Positions 27,136 through 37,356 of a stretch of DNA of 64,000 bases are shown here, in pieces; the stretch's first letter is position 1; each line of letters opens with the position of its first letter. Under the pieces are notes generated by a model, which saw only the letters and a program-made list of their open reading frames with translations, was not told the DNA's origin and did not search any database. Position numbers and translations under genes: made by a program. The stretch is from Aureivirga sp. CE67 (GTDB taxonomy: Bacteria; Bacteroidota; Bacteroidia; Flavobacteriales; Flavobacteriaceae): assembly GCF_015767245.1 (NCBI RefSeq), contig NZ_JADOTV010000006.1:62001-126000 (forward strand), written 5' to 3'.

Positions 27136-27483
27136 TTGGATGTTTTAGATAAAAGATATATTTGGTTAAGAGCTGCTGCTTTTAATGAAAAAGAAAATGA
27201 ACGATTTTTGTATGATTATAATAACAAGACGTTTTTTATAAAAAGATTTGAAGACGAGAACAATTTTAGATTTTATTTGAGTGAGAATAAAAATATCGTT
27301 GAAATACCTAAGTTTTCTGAAGAAACAAAAAAGGAAATTGAGTTTTTTAAAAAAGAATATAAATCTATAGAGTGTATCGAAACAAAAATGAATGAAATGG
27401 TTTATTATAATAATAAAATTTATATAAAACCTCTAGAATTATTAATAAATCAATTAAAAATACTAAAAATAGAAATTATTTAA
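27136..27483 (+). CDS. small soluble protein, TTG start
   Basis: 115 residues, rich in Asn/Glu/Lys/Tyr, with no recognised family. The only start that covers the conserved-looking N-terminus (LDKRYIWLRAAAFNEKENER) is a TTG at 27136, 3 bp after the previous stop. Co-transcription with the two genes before it is likely. Confidence 0.6.
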   Translation: MDVLDKRYIWLRAAAFNEKENERFLYDYNNKTFFIKRFEDENNFRFYLSENKNIVEIPKFSEETKKEIEFFKKEYKSIECIETKMNEMVYYNNKIYIKPLELLINQLKILKIEII

Positions 27484-27617
27484 CTGAATAAAATTCATGG
27501 TGTTTTTATTAAAAAAAATGATTATAAAAAGCTTTTGATAAAAAATAAAGTTCGTTTTAATTAAAAAAATATGTATTTTAGATAATATTACTCAAAAACA
27601 AAATCTAAAAATACCGA

Positions 27618-28238
27618 ATGAAGTTATTTAATTTTTTTAAAAAAAATAAAAAAGATATTGATACAGAAAAAGAAGAAAAACCAAATCCGAAAATAATAAG
27701 CCGAGAACAGATTGCAAAAGGAAATAATTTTCACAAGTTCTTATTAGAACCTACTAATGAAAATTTTCTGATAGTGCAAGAAGAAGTGTTTAATCATCCT
27801 AATTATGATCCGTATTCGGATGACTTAAACAAAATGGAAAAGCTATTAAAAGAGAAAAAATACGATCAGGTTGTAAAAAATATCAATACAAATATTTTAC
27901 TTTCACCAAAAGCACATTTTTATTTAGCGTTTGCTTTTAAAAAGCTTGGAGATGAAAATGCAGAGAATGCTGAAACTTATATTTTTCAGACAATTGTTGA
28001 AAGTATCAAGAAAACAGGGGATGGAACTAAGGAAAATCCATATCGAGTGACTCGAATTTCTGACGAAAGAGATTTGATTCAATATTTAAAAGATGATTTT
28101 TCTAGACAAACTTTAATTGAAGAAGAAAACAATGTTTATGATTTGATTAGTTGTGATTCTGGGAAACAAATTTATTTTGATGTTACTCGACCTTATGCTC
28201 GATTAGAGCAACTGATGAGTTTGAAAACGGGGAGCTAA
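27618..28238 (+). CDS. soluble helical protein (TPR-like) of unknown function
   Basis: 206 residues beginning MKLFNFFKKNKKD. A middle helical stretch (LLSPKAHFYLAFAFKKLGDENAENA) resembles a single TPR unit. A C-terminal beta-rich part follows. The start resembles cytoplasmic DUF4919-type proteins, but I am not certain. A terminator follows at 28251-28287. Confidence 0.65.
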   Translation: MKLFNFFKKNKKDIDTEKEEKPNPKIISREQIAKGNNFHKFLLEPTNENFLIVQEEVFNHPNYDPYSDDLNKMEKLLKEKKYDQVVKNINTNILLSPKAHFYLAFAFKKLGDENAENAETYIFQTIVESIKKTGDGTKENPYRVTRISDERDLIQYLKDDFSRQTLIEEENNVYDLISCDSGKQIYFDVTRPYARLEQLMSLKTGS

Positions 28239-28250
28239 ATATTTATATAA

Positions 28251-28287
28251 GAGAATAAGAATAATTGTAATTCTATTCTCTTTTTTT
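28251..28287 (+). terminator. terminator after the TPR-like gene
   Basis: GAGAATA/TATTCTC arms with extra AGAAT/ATTCT pairing, followed by seven T residues. Confidence 0.75.
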
Positions 28288-28468
28288 GATTTATTAAAAT
28301 AAATTATCTCAAACCTTTTTGTTCTTATTATACTTTAAATATAGAATTATTGAATAAAATAGCTTTTTTTGTAAAGATATTATAATTTGTTGTGACAGAA
28401 TGTTAATTTAGTAGCTTAAAATTTTGATTGAAAATTAAGCCCCCTATTAGATAATTGATTACTGAAAT

Positions 28469-29143
28469 ATGAAAAAAGAGATTGTTCAGTATTATGATAA
28501 ACTTGCTTCAGAATATGATGAAGATAGGTTTTCGAATACATATGGAAAATACATTCACCAACAAGAACGAAAAGTTTTAGAGAAATATTTAGATAAAAAT
28601 AATATTGAAAACAACTTAGATATTGCTTGCGGTACGGGTAGAATATTGGATTTTTCTGCTACAGGAATGGATATAAGTCAAGAAATGGTAAAGGTTTCTA
28701 AAGAAAAATATCCTGAAAAAAACATTATACAAGGAGATGCAGAAACGATTCCTTTTGAGGAAAACTCATTTAAAAACATTACTTCCTTTCATCTTTTTAT
28801 GCATTTAGATTTGGAAACTACAAAGTCTATTTTGACCGAAGTTCATCGAGTTTTGGAAAAAGATGGTTTGTTCATTTTTGATATTCCTTCTGAGAAAAGA
28901 AGAAAGTTGACAAATTATAAAAGTGAAAATTGGCATGGCGGGAATCAGATTACTTTAAAAACTATAGAAAAAATAATTACTGATAATTGGGAAGTTAAAG
29001 CTTTTCATGGAATTGCTTTTTTTCCAATACATAGGATTCCGATTAGTTTTAGATCAAAATTTGTGAAATTTGATAGTTTTTTATGTAATTCGACATGGAA
29101 AGAATATAGTTCTCATTTAATATTTGTTTTGAAAAAATGCTAA
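28469..29143 (+). CDS. class I SAM-dependent methyltransferase
   Basis: 224 residues with the SAM-binding motif LDIACGTGRILDF, then GMDIS and the motif IIQGDAETIPFEENSFKNI. It transfers a methyl group from S-adenosylmethionine; the acceptor is unknown. It overlaps the VanW gene by 7 bp, so the two are a coupled pair. Confidence 0.9.
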   Translation: MKKEIVQYYDKLASEYDEDRFSNTYGKYIHQQERKVLEKYLDKNNIENNLDIACGTGRILDFSATGMDISQEMVKVSKEKYPEKNIIQGDAETIPFEENSFKNITSFHLFMHLDLETTKSILTEVHRVLEKDGLFIFDIPSEKRRKLTNYKSENWHGGNQITLKTIEKIITDNWEVKAFHGIAFFPIHRIPISFRSKFVKFDSFLCNSTWKEYSSHLIFVLKKC

Positions 29144-29841
29144 GAAAATTACTCCCGAAAAAAATTAAAATACAACTTCATCTACTAAAAAATGAACTTT
29201 CAGACTTTAAAAATGGATATACTTTTAAATTTGCAAAACCAGATATTAATATCAAATTTTATGATCATTCGATTTCAATAAAACAACAATTGAAACCAAA
29301 TGATTCCAAAAAACATAATTTGTCTTTGGCAATTGAAAAAATTGAATCGGTAGAAATAAAACCAAATCAGATTTTTTCTTTTTGGAAAATTGTAGGGAAT
29401 CCATCAAAGAAAAATGGCTTTGTAGAAAGTCGTTCTATTGTTGATGGAGAAATTAAAAGTACAATAGGAGGTGGTCTGTGTCAGCTTTCAGGACTGATTT
29501 ATTATATCAGTCTTTATGCGAACTTGAAGATTTTAGAAAGACATAATCATTCTTTGGATATTTATACTTCTGAAACTCGTTTTACGCCTTTAGGCTCGGA
29601 TGCTACAGTTGCTTTTGCATACAAGGATTTGAAAATTAAAAATACATTATCAAAACCAATTAATTTTCAGTTTCAAATAGAAGAAGAATATTTGACAATA
29701 GTTTTAAATCATTCAGATCAGATAGAGAAAATGGATATTGTGTTTAAAGAAAAAGAACTGGAAAATAATTTGATTGAAGTTTTTACGTGGCTTAATGGTA
29801 AGATTAATACAAAATCTATTTATAAAAGACATGATCTATAA
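29137..29841 (+). CDS. VanW family protein
   Basis: 234 residues with the VanW core: QIFSFWKIVGNPSKKNGF, VDGEIKSTIGGGLCQLSG, and ILERHNHSLD. VanW is found in some vancomycin-resistance clusters but its reaction is unknown. There are no vanHAX genes here. The methyltransferase partner overlaps its start by 7 bp. Confidence 0.88.
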   Translation: MLRKLLPKKIKIQLHLLKNELSDFKNGYTFKFAKPDINIKFYDHSISIKQQLKPNDSKKHNLSLAIEKIESVEIKPNQIFSFWKIVGNPSKKNGFVESRSIVDGEIKSTIGGGLCQLSGLIYYISLYANLKILERHNHSLDIYTSETRFTPLGSDATVAFAYKDLKIKNTLSKPINFQFQIEEEYLTIVLNHSDQIEKMDIVFKEKELENNLIEVFTWLNGKINTKSIYKRHDL

Positions 29842-29968
29842 GATAAAAGAGCAATCTAAATAATATTCATTTTTTAGAAGTTAATTCCGTTTCTATTTTA
29901 CATAATATTTTTAATGCAGTTTTCTATTTAGTTTTAATTTTAGCATCATTATTTAATATGAAAAAAAC

Positions 29969-29982
29969 TCAATCATGATTGA
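29969..29982. promoter_or_regulatory. perfect 14-bp palindrome upstream of the S9 peptidase gene
   Basis: TCAATCATGATTGA is self-complementary, 65 bp before the candidate -7 element at 30047-30054. It may be a dimeric regulator site; no regulator is known. Confidence 0.35.
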
Positions 29983-30046
29983 ATAATAAACAGGTAAAAT
30001 TCAAAGAATAAAATGTTTTTTGGTTTATGAATATAATTATTAATAA

Positions 30047-30054
30047 TAAATTTG
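30047..30054 (+). promoter_or_regulatory. candidate -7 element (TAAATTTG) of the S9 peptidase gene
   Basis: TAAATTTG matches TAnnTTTG and leaves a leader of about 20 nt before the ATG at 30081. The -33 position reads TTTA rather than TTTG. Confidence 0.45.
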
Positions 30055-30080
30055 GTTTTTAAATTATTTAATAAATAAAA

Positions 30081-32183
30081 ATGAAAAGAAAAATTGTTAG
30101 TGCATTGTTATTAGTGAGTTCGACATTAATATACGCTCAGAAATTTGAAAAAATTACGATTGCAGAAAAAGAATTTACAGAAACTTTCCACGAAAAGTAT
30201 GAAATAGAAGATAATTATCGTTGGCTAGAAAATGTTGATGATGAAATTGTAAAAGAATGGGTGAAACAACAAAATAAACTTTCAAATAGATACCTTGAAA
30301 CATGTTCTAGAAAAACAAATGCCTTTAGAGCAATTGGTATGTATGATGATAATGAGTATGAATATCATAGACCTTTTAAAAAAGGGACTGTATATTTTGG
30401 ACTTCATTCAGATAATCATTTAAAGGAAAAAACACTTTATTTTCAACCATCAAGAAATAATGATTGGGTGAAAATTGTAGATCCTACTTATATAAAAGGA
30501 GAGGGGAGAGCTAGAATCAAATCTTATTCTGCAAATAAGGAAGGGAAATATGCTGCTTATCTTTATTCTAGAGATGGTGGAGATTGGCGAGAAGCAAGAA
30601 TTTTTGATTTAAAAAGAAGAATACATTTAGATGAAACGTTAAAAGACTTAAAATTTACATCTACTTATTGGGCTGGTGATGGTTTTTATTATAAAAAGTT
30701 TCCAAGAAAATCAAGATTTGATGTTTCAGAAGCACCACAAATTTATTTCCATAAAATTGGAACTTCACAAGAGGAAGATAAATTAATTTTTGAAAGAAAA
30801 AATAAACCACATATTCAGTTATCATTGAGTAGCGTATATAGTGAAAGATATCTTTTTATTGAAGAATTAGATGAACAAAAAGGAACTGTAAGTTATTATT
30901 ATTTTGATCATAATGAAGAGGTTCCAAGAATTAGACCTTTAGCTAGAAATTTAAAGGTGATGTTATCTGTTTTAGGGGAAAATCCATCAAATGGAGATTT
31001 AATTGTTTCTGTTTTTGACGAGAAAACGGAAAAAACTATTATTGTAGCTATAGATTTGAAAAATCCTAGAAACTGGAAAGAAATTGTTCCAGCATATGAA
31101 AATAGTAATTTTATTAGTGCTGAAGTAACATCCAATGGGATTTTAGTTGTGTTTAAAGAAAACCTAAGATCTGTACTGACTTTTTATAATTTCCAAGGGG
31201 AAATAAAATATTCAGATCCGCAACCTTTAGCAGCAACAGTTAGCCGAGTAATGGAGGGAGAAACAGATAAAGATATTTTATATACGATTACTTCTTATAC
31301 GGTTCCAAATGTGATGTACGAATTAAATACAGAGAATTTTAAAAAGGAATTAAACCAGAAAACTACAGTTACTTTTAATGCTAAAAATATAAAATATAAA
31401 GAAATAATGGTTCCTACTCGAGATGGGAAAAAGGTGCCAGCAATTATGGTTTATGATTCTGAAAAAATAGAAGAAGGAAAAGCAAATCCAACTTTGATAG
31501 AAACTTATGGAGGTTTTGGAGTTCAATCTAACCCTTATTTCAAACCAGAAGTTGTACATTTTGTAAAAAAAGGTGGTATTTATATTAATGCTTATGTAAG
31601 AGGAACTGGAGGTTTTGGTCAAGATTGGATAGATGGAGGAAAAAGATTGAACAAGCAAAATACAATAAATGATTTGATTGATGTTTCAGAATATTTGATT
31701 TCTGAGAAAATTACTTCAAATGATTTATTAGCAATAAAAGGAGGTTCTCATGGAGGGTTTGTTGTAGCTGCAGCAAGTGTGCAAAGACCTGATTTGTATA
31801 AAGCAGTTGTTTCTGATGTGCCAGTAATTGATATGTTGAGATTTGAAGAGTTTTCTGTAGGGCAGTATCATATTGATGAGTTTGGTAGTATAAAAACAGA
31901 AGTAGGATTTAATAATTTAAAGAGTATTTCTCCATATCATAATATTATAGAAGATGTAAATTATCCAGCAACGTTAATTGTAACTTCTGATAATGATCAG
32001 AGAGTTCCGCCGTTTCATTCTTATAAATATGCAGCAAAATTATTAGGGAGGGAAGCTCAAACAAATCCAATTTTACTAAAAGTTGAAAAAAATGCAGGAC
32101 ATTATGGAGGAACGAATGAATTTAGAGGAGTCAAAGATAAAGCAGATTCTTATGGGTTTATTATGCATACTTTAGGAATGTGA
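30081..32183 (+). CDS. secreted prolyl oligopeptidase family (S9A) peptidase
   Basis: A 700-residue protein with a signal peptide (MKRKIVSALLLVSSTLIYAQ), a beta-propeller part (about 80-420) and an alpha/beta-hydrolase domain. The catalytic triad is Ser556 in GGSHGG, Asp639 in SDNDQRVPP and His674 in NAGHYGG. Family members cut after proline in short peptides. The signal peptide puts it in the periplasm or outside. It shares a terminator with the convergent T9SS protein gene. Confidence 0.93.
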   Translation: MKRKIVSALLLVSSTLIYAQKFEKITIAEKEFTETFHEKYEIEDNYRWLENVDDEIVKEWVKQQNKLSNRYLETCSRKTNAFRAIGMYDDNEYEYHRPFKKGTVYFGLHSDNHLKEKTLYFQPSRNNDWVKIVDPTYIKGEGRARIKSYSANKEGKYAAYLYSRDGGDWREARIFDLKRRIHLDETLKDLKFTSTYWAGDGFYYKKFPRKSRFDVSEAPQIYFHKIGTSQEEDKLIFERKNKPHIQLSLSSVYSERYLFIEELDEQKGTVSYYYFDHNEEVPRIRPLARNLKVMLSVLGENPSNGDLIVSVFDEKTEKTIIVAIDLKNPRNWKEIVPAYENSNFISAEVTSNGILVVFKENLRSVLTFYNFQGEIKYSDPQPLAATVSRVMEGETDKDILYTITSYTVPNVMYELNTENFKKELNQKTTVTFNAKNIKYKEIMVPTRDGKKVPAIMVYDSEKIEEGKANPTLIETYGGFGVQSNPYFKPEVVHFVKKGGIYINAYVRGTGGFGQDWIDGGKRLNKQNTINDLIDVSEYLISEKITSNDLLAIKGGSHGGFVVAAASVQRPDLYKAVVSDVPVIDMLRFEEFSVGQYHIDEFGSIKTEVGFNNLKSISPYHNIIEDVNYPATLIVTSDNDQRVPPFHSYKYAAKLLGREAQTNPILLKVEKNAGHYGGTNEFRGVKDKADSYGFIMHTLGM

Positions 32184-32211
32184 TAGAAGTTCAGCAACAA
32201 AAAATTAATAT

Positions 32212-32249
32212 AAAAAAAACTCCAATGAATTTTCATTGGAGTTTTTTGT
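32212..32249. terminator. bidirectional terminator
   Basis: ACTCCAATGA (32219-32228) pairs with TCATTGGAGT (32233-32242). A run before and T run after serve both convergent genes. Confidence 0.9.
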
Positions 32250-32273
32250 TTAAGATATAGTAGAAAAAAACTA

Positions 32274-35200
32274 TTATTCGATAAATAATTTTTTCGAAAT
32301 AATAGAATCTCCAGCTTTAAACTTCAAGATATACATACCAGTTTTTAAAGTTTGGTATGGTAAATTAATTTCAGATGCAATAGAATTTGTATTCCAATTT
32401 TGAACTTTTTGTCCTAAAGAATTGTAAAGCTCAACATCAGAGATAGAATGTCCTGTGTTTTTAATTATAATTTCTTTAGTATTTGATTTTGTGAAAATTG
32501 TAAAATCTTTTTCAGAAACGATATCATCAACATTTAATCCCCAAGGAGAAGCAGTAATAAAGAATCTATCTTTATGTTCACCTTCTTCAAGGTTTACAGT
32601 TACATTTCCATTTAAATTATAAGCAATATGTTCTAATTCATCATATAGATAAATACTATAATCGATGTTTGTTTTCTCATGAATTGAAAAAGTGAAATCA
32701 CCATTCTTTTCAGAAACAATAGTTAAAGGAACTCTTGTTTCATATGCTATTGGTTCAATTCCTGTAATAACATATTTTTTCTCAGTATTTGGGAAATCCC
32801 AATAAACTTGAGTTGATGTAGGAGAAATGTTTTCTGAATCAGCTCCATAATCATGACCTGTTGTAAATCCTTCTTTGAAACCAACTGCAATTTGAGATTT
32901 GATTTCATTATTAGTCATATCATCAAATAAAATATTTAATTTTAATAGAGAAAGAGGAGAACTTCCATTTCTGAAGAAAACAGAATCATCATCATTTTCA
33001 AAATATGCTGTTCTTTGAGAATTATTTAAAACAACTTCTCCATCAGCTTTACCTTTCACCATAAAACCTTGCCCTATAGGGATATATTGTTTAGGAGCTT
33101 TCACGAAACTAGAAACATCTGTTCCATCATAAGAGCTTTGTACTGTAGCAGGAACTCCAGTAATCATATTAAGAACTGCATATCCTGACTGATATTCTTC
33201 AATTCCATGTCCAGTCCCTCCAATGTGATCATAAAAATAAATTGTTCCTTCAATTATTGTTGAATTATCATTGAAAAATTCTGTAGCATTTAAAGCAGAT
33301 GGATATGGATTTCCTATTAAAATTTCATTACCATTAGTAAGAGGGTGTTTATATTCTCCGTTGTTTGGACTTCCTTCAAATACAAAAGTTCTATCTACTC
33401 CTGCAAATTTCATAGTATATCCTAAACCAGGGTTTATTCTTCCATCTTTTTTCTTTGATATCCAATCAGAATATTGATTTGCATTTTCATAACTAAAAAT
33501 CCAATATTCAGCAATTCCAAAAGGAGAATCACTTCCATCATGTCCACCGATAAAGTTAATATCATTAAAATTACCTGAAGCATTCGAATCGTCAAATACT
33601 CCTGTAGAAGTTCCGTCTTTCATAACATCTAAAATAGAATAAGTGTCAGAATCAATTGTATGTACAGGTGAACTTAAATAATCCATCTGATAAATTGAAG
33701 AGTTTTCAATTTCTCTGTTTAATAGAATTTTACCTGTTCCTGAGTTAAAATCAGTTCCTTCATGAGATTGTATTAGTTGAGCACCATTTAATAAACGAAT
33801 TTCACCATCATTATGGATGTTTTTTGTAACTTCTAAACGTGTGTTTTCACCACCTACAAATCCATCATCTATTAATAATATTGCTCCAGGTTCAACGGTT
33901 AGAGTTCTTACTTTTGCATATCTTGTAATTCTTGCAGTCATTCCTGCAGGAATTAATAAATCTTTACATTTATCATCCTCTGATAAAAATACAGTATTAT
34001 CTGGTGAGTCAAAATCATTATTTCCACTACTTCCAGTTGCTTTAATAATATCTTTTCTATATCCTAAAGTAAATACTACATTATCTATTAATGAAGCTCC
34101 AACTCCAGAATTTTCCATTTGAATTGTCAATGTAGAATTTGTTGCATTATAAGCTGTTGAAATATCAATAGGAGATGTTTCATTAAAAATAATATCATCA
34201 GTAATACCATTTGATTTCAGTAAATATAAAGTTTTAGCACATCCATCAGGATCATTATAGCTTACTTCATTATCAAAACCATCAATTCTGTTGGTGTTTA
34301 TTGTAAAGGTTAATGTAGTCGGATTTGGAATATTTGTAAAATCAATTTTCCAATTTGTATCAAAAGTTCTATAATTATTTCCACTTTGATTTATAAATAC
34401 TACGTCATTTTTTGATTTATTTGTACCTGAAAAAATATAAGATCCTGTCGGGCTTATATTTAATTCTGTTGACTCAATAGAGTATAATTTGTTTTTAGCA
34501 TTTAAAGTAGATAGAGGTGCTGGGTTTGGAATATTTAGTAATTTTCCAACTCCAAGAACGTTATAGTCATAATCAGAATTATCTCCTTGATATTCTGTTT
34601 TAGTTCCTATATTGTATTTAGCTGAAAAGTGATTTTCTAAAATAGTTTCTTCAAGAGTATTCAAATCTCTGTTATAAAAAACAACTTCAAAAACATGTCC
34701 TTTCAATAAATTTCCAAGATTTTTTAAAATAAACCCTCCTTGCGCAGGTGGTAATGTCGTAGTTACTGCTGTACCATTAATTTCATTAACAGTCATGTTC
34801 AAGGGTGCAAAAGGATTTCCAGCAACAGTACTTTCAATAGATATTTTTAAAATAGTAGGATTTACTTGATCTAATTGACTTTGAAGAGTTGTAGGGAAGT
34901 TTCCTCCAAATGCGTTTTGATAACCAATTACATTATTACCACCTCCATTATCCATTACATAGTTTAATTCATATGAAGTACCACTGAATAAAGAAGATTT
35001 AGCTCCATTTGATTCGGCTTTAAGAACTACATACATTTCTCCTGTAATATAATTAGGATTAAAGAAGTCTAAAAATGTTCCAGAACTTTCACTTAATAAA
35101 TCTTGCCCATCAAAATAAACAGATGTTAAACCATTCGCCTCATCATGTCGTACTTCAGGAGTTTTAGTTAAATCTGTAGTTGTATAATTTACATTTGAAT

Positions 35201-35492
35201 AAATTCCTTTACTTTTCCATGTAGGTAAAGAGGAATTATCTGCCAAGGTTTCATCATTATCTAAATTAAATAAATCATTTGCATCCAGCCAAAGAACTAC
35301 ATCACCAGTGTCTTCAGTTGTGTCACCAACACCACCAGGTCCTTCGTCTTCTCCACCAGATTGTGTGACAGTAAATGGAGCAAAAAAGTTTTCGAAATTG
35401 TTTAAGGATTCATAACTGCCATAATTATGGGCAGATAGACTTAATATTTTTCCTAAAAGAAAAATAATAATCAAAAGTGGGGATTTTCTCAT
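32274..35492 (-). CDS. large T9SS-secreted surface protein
   Basis: 1072 residues with an N-terminal signal peptide (MRKSPLLIIIFLLGKILSLSA). About residues 65-290 look like a LamG/concanavalin-like lectin domain (VVLWLDANDLFNLDNDET). The middle carries beta-helix-like repeats, then the stretch ILIGNPYPSALNATEFFND common in Bacteroidota T9SS cargo. The last 80 residues (VELYNSLGQKVQNW, GMYILKFKAGDSIISKKLF) are a type A sorting domain, which directs export through the type IX system and surface attachment. The likely role is adhesion or polymer binding. No catalytic motif is seen. Confidence 0.88.
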   Translation of the reverse strand: MRKSPLLIIIFLLGKILSLSAHNYGSYESLNNFENFFAPFTVTQSGGEDEGPGGVGDTTEDTGDVVLWLDANDLFNLDNDETLADNSSLPTWKSKGIYSNVNYTTTDLTKTPEVRHDEANGLTSVYFDGQDLLSESSGTFLDFFNPNYITGEMYVVLKAESNGAKSSLFSGTSYELNYVMDNGGGNNVIGYQNAFGGNFPTTLQSQLDQVNPTILKISIESTVAGNPFAPLNMTVNEINGTAVTTTLPPAQGGFILKNLGNLLKGHVFEVVFYNRDLNTLEETILENHFSAKYNIGTKTEYQGDNSDYDYNVLGVGKLLNIPNPAPLSTLNAKNKLYSIESTELNISPTGSYIFSGTNKSKNDVVFINQSGNNYRTFDTNWKIDFTNIPNPTTLTFTINTNRIDGFDNEVSYNDPDGCAKTLYLLKSNGITDDIIFNETSPIDISTAYNATNSTLTIQMENSGVGASLIDNVVFTLGYRKDIIKATGSSGNNDFDSPDNTVFLSEDDKCKDLLIPAGMTARITRYAKVRTLTVEPGAILLIDDGFVGGENTRLEVTKNIHNDGEIRLLNGAQLIQSHEGTDFNSGTGKILLNREIENSSIYQMDYLSSPVHTIDSDTYSILDVMKDGTSTGVFDDSNASGNFNDINFIGGHDGSDSPFGIAEYWIFSYENANQYSDWISKKKDGRINPGLGYTMKFAGVDRTFVFEGSPNNGEYKHPLTNGNEILIGNPYPSALNATEFFNDNSTIIEGTIYFYDHIGGTGHGIEEYQSGYAVLNMITGVPATVQSSYDGTDVSSFVKAPKQYIPIGQGFMVKGKADGEVVLNNSQRTAYFENDDDSVFFRNGSSPLSLLKLNILFDDMTNNEIKSQIAVGFKEGFTTGHDYGADSENISPTSTQVYWDFPNTEKKYVITGIEPIAYETRVPLTIVSEKNGDFTFSIHEKTNIDYSIYLYDELEHIAYNLNGNVTVNLEEGEHKDRFFITASPWGLNVDDIVSEKDFTIFTKSNTKEIIIKNTGHSISDVELYNSLGQKVQNWNTNSIASEINLPYQTLKTGMYILKFKAGDSIISKKLFIE

Positions 35493-35626
35493 TATATCTT
35501 ATGTTAATTTTCCTGCAATTTAACAAAAAATACAATAAATTATAAAGGAAAATACAATGAATTACGAGAATGTGTAAGTATGATGTTTTGTGATTTAATA
35601 TACTGTTTTTTAATATGTTATGTTTT

Positions 35627-36073
35627 TTATAACGGATAAATAACTTGTTTTCCAACTTTGTTTACAAACATTTTGAACATTTTTTTTCTATTTTCCGTAC
35701 TTAAATACTCTACAATGTCGTTTTTTGTTGCATAAAATTTTTTCAAACACCAACTTTTAAAAACATGTTTATAGTTTTCTTTTGATTTTAAATAAGCTAA
35801 AGAAGTGTATTTATAAATATGATGTAGCTTATCAATTCTTTCAAAGTCTTTATTATTAAATATTTGCTCATTCTCAACGATAATATCCAAAATAAATTCC
35901 GGAGACCAATATCCTAAACCAGCTCTTGTTTTCCATTCAGGGTAAAACCAGTTTAAAAAATGTACAACTTCCTCATAAATTTCTGTATTTACATACTTTT
36001 CCTTAATTGTTTTCAAATCAGAATTTGAAGAGCAAAATTGAATATAATCTATATCGTCTTTTAAAGAATGCAT
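35627..36073 (-). CDS. soluble protein of unknown function
   Basis: 148 residues, helical and rich in Lys, Tyr and Trp, with no signal peptide (MHSLKDDIDYIQFCSSNSD). No family is recognised. It is divergent from the T9SS nuclease gene and 134 bp upstream of the large T9SS protein gene on the same strand. Confidence 0.6.
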   Translation of the reverse strand: MHSLKDDIDYIQFCSSNSDLKTIKEKYVNTEIYEEVVHFLNWFYPEWKTRAGLGYWSPEFILDIIVENEQIFNNKDFERIDKLHHIYKYTSLAYLKSKENYKHVFKSWCLKKFYATKNDIVEYLSTENRKKMFKMFVNKVGKQVIYPL

Positions 36074-36250
36074 AATAAAATGTTTCTAAAATGTTAAAAA
36101 TCAGTTGTTTATAGTGTTTTAAAGTTAAGAGATGAAATGAGATATCTAAATTAACTATTAGATAACCAAAATATTACCAAGAAAATCTTAAAAAGTATTA
36201 GTAAAATGTTAATTTAGCCTGCTTTTTAAAAATTATAAAAGACACTAAAA

Positions 36251-37315
36251 ATGAAGAAATTATTACTTAGATTATTATGCGTAGGAGGATTTTGTGTTCA
36301 AGGATTCTCGCAAGCTCCTACAGATTATTATTTTTCCGCTCACGGAAAAACAGGAGAAGATTTAAAAACTTCTTTATACCACATTATCAAAGACCACACA
36401 GAATTTTCTTACACTTCTTCAAGTACAGATACTTGGGATATTTTGAAAGAAGCCGACAAAGATCCAGAAAATGAAGACAATGTTATTTTAATCTATTCTG
36501 GTAGATCTGTGGATGCTGCTCAGGAATATAATAGTGGAAATGGTTGGACAAGAGAGCACGTTTGGGCAAAATCTAGAGGAGATTTCGGAACTTCTAAAGG
36601 AGCTGGAACAGATACGCACCACTTAAGACCTCTTGATGGAAGTGTAAATAGTACAAGATCTAACAGAGCTTTTGATAATTGTGATGATTGTTCTATGGTA
36701 ATTGACGGATCTTTTGAAACAGGTTCGTATACTGATACAAATCAATGGACTTTCGAACCAAGAGATGAGGTGAAAGGAGACGTTGCTCGTATGATTTTTT
36801 ACATGGCTACAAGATATGAAGGTGATAATAATGAGCCAGATTTAGAGTTAACACAAACTATTTTTTCTCAATATAACAAAGAACCTTTCCACGGGACTTT
36901 AGAGGCATTATTAGAGTGGCATCGTGAAGATCCAGTTTCTGATTTCGAGATGAATAGAAACAATGTGATTTACTCATACCAAGATAACAGAAATCCATTT
37001 ATCGATTTTCCTGAATTAGTAGAACATATTTGGGGTAATAAAATCGGAGAAAACTGGATTAACCCATTATCGGAAGAAGAGTTTGATTTCGAAAATGTAA
37101 AATTCTATCCAAACCCTACAACAGGAGCTATCTTTATCAATAATGTTGAGAAAGAATCTTCAGTAGAAGTTTATGATTTAGCTGGTAGAAAAATGATTTC
37201 TAAAAACTTGACTATCGGAGATAATAAAGTAGAATTACCAAAAGAAAAAGGAATTTATTTTATTACTTTAAAAACTCAAAATAGCCAAATCACAAAGAAA
37301 ATTGTAAAACTATAA
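36251..37315 (+). CDS. T9SS-secreted endonuclease I family nuclease
   Basis: 354 residues with a signal peptide (first 21 residues, ending GFSQ). The endonuclease I domain (beta-beta-alpha metal type) holds GWTREHVWAKSRG (catalytic His103) and THHLRP (122-127) followed by SVNSTRSN. It cuts DNA or RNA without strong sequence preference. The final 75 residues (FYPNPTTGAIFINN, VEVYDLAGRKM, GIYFITLKT) are a type A T9SS sorting domain. The enzyme is therefore expected outside the cell or on its surface, for nutrient or biofilm nucleic acid. Confidence 0.93.
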   Translation: MKKLLLRLLCVGGFCVQGFSQAPTDYYFSAHGKTGEDLKTSLYHIIKDHTEFSYTSSSTDTWDILKEADKDPENEDNVILIYSGRSVDAAQEYNSGNGWTREHVWAKSRGDFGTSKGAGTDTHHLRPLDGSVNSTRSNRAFDNCDDCSMVIDGSFETGSYTDTNQWTFEPRDEVKGDVARMIFYMATRYEGDNNEPDLELTQTIFSQYNKEPFHGTLEALLEWHREDPVSDFEMNRNNVIYSYQDNRNPFIDFPELVEHIWGNKIGENWINPLSEEEFDFENVKFYPNPTTGAIFINNVEKESSVEVYDLAGRKMISKNLTIGDNKVELPKEKGIYFITLKTQNSQITKKIVKL

Positions 37316-37356
37316 TCTAAAGTTTTATAAGATTTTTTTGTATTGAAAAAATACAA

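Noticed and set aside
29137-29841. A glycopeptide-resistance cluster because of VanW
   Set aside because: No vanH, vanA/B or vanX genes and no VanRS pair nearby.
31350-31658. 102-codon minus-strand open frame
   Set aside because: Antisense to the catalytic domain of the S9 peptidase gene; Ser/Phe/Tyr-rich shadow composition.
33817-34122. 101-codon plus-strand open frame within the T9SS protein gene
   Set aside because: Antisense shadow of a well-supported gene.
35425-35655. 76-codon minus-strand open frame between two genes
   Set aside because: Overlaps both the T9SS protein start and the 148-residue gene end, with no start signal and poor composition.
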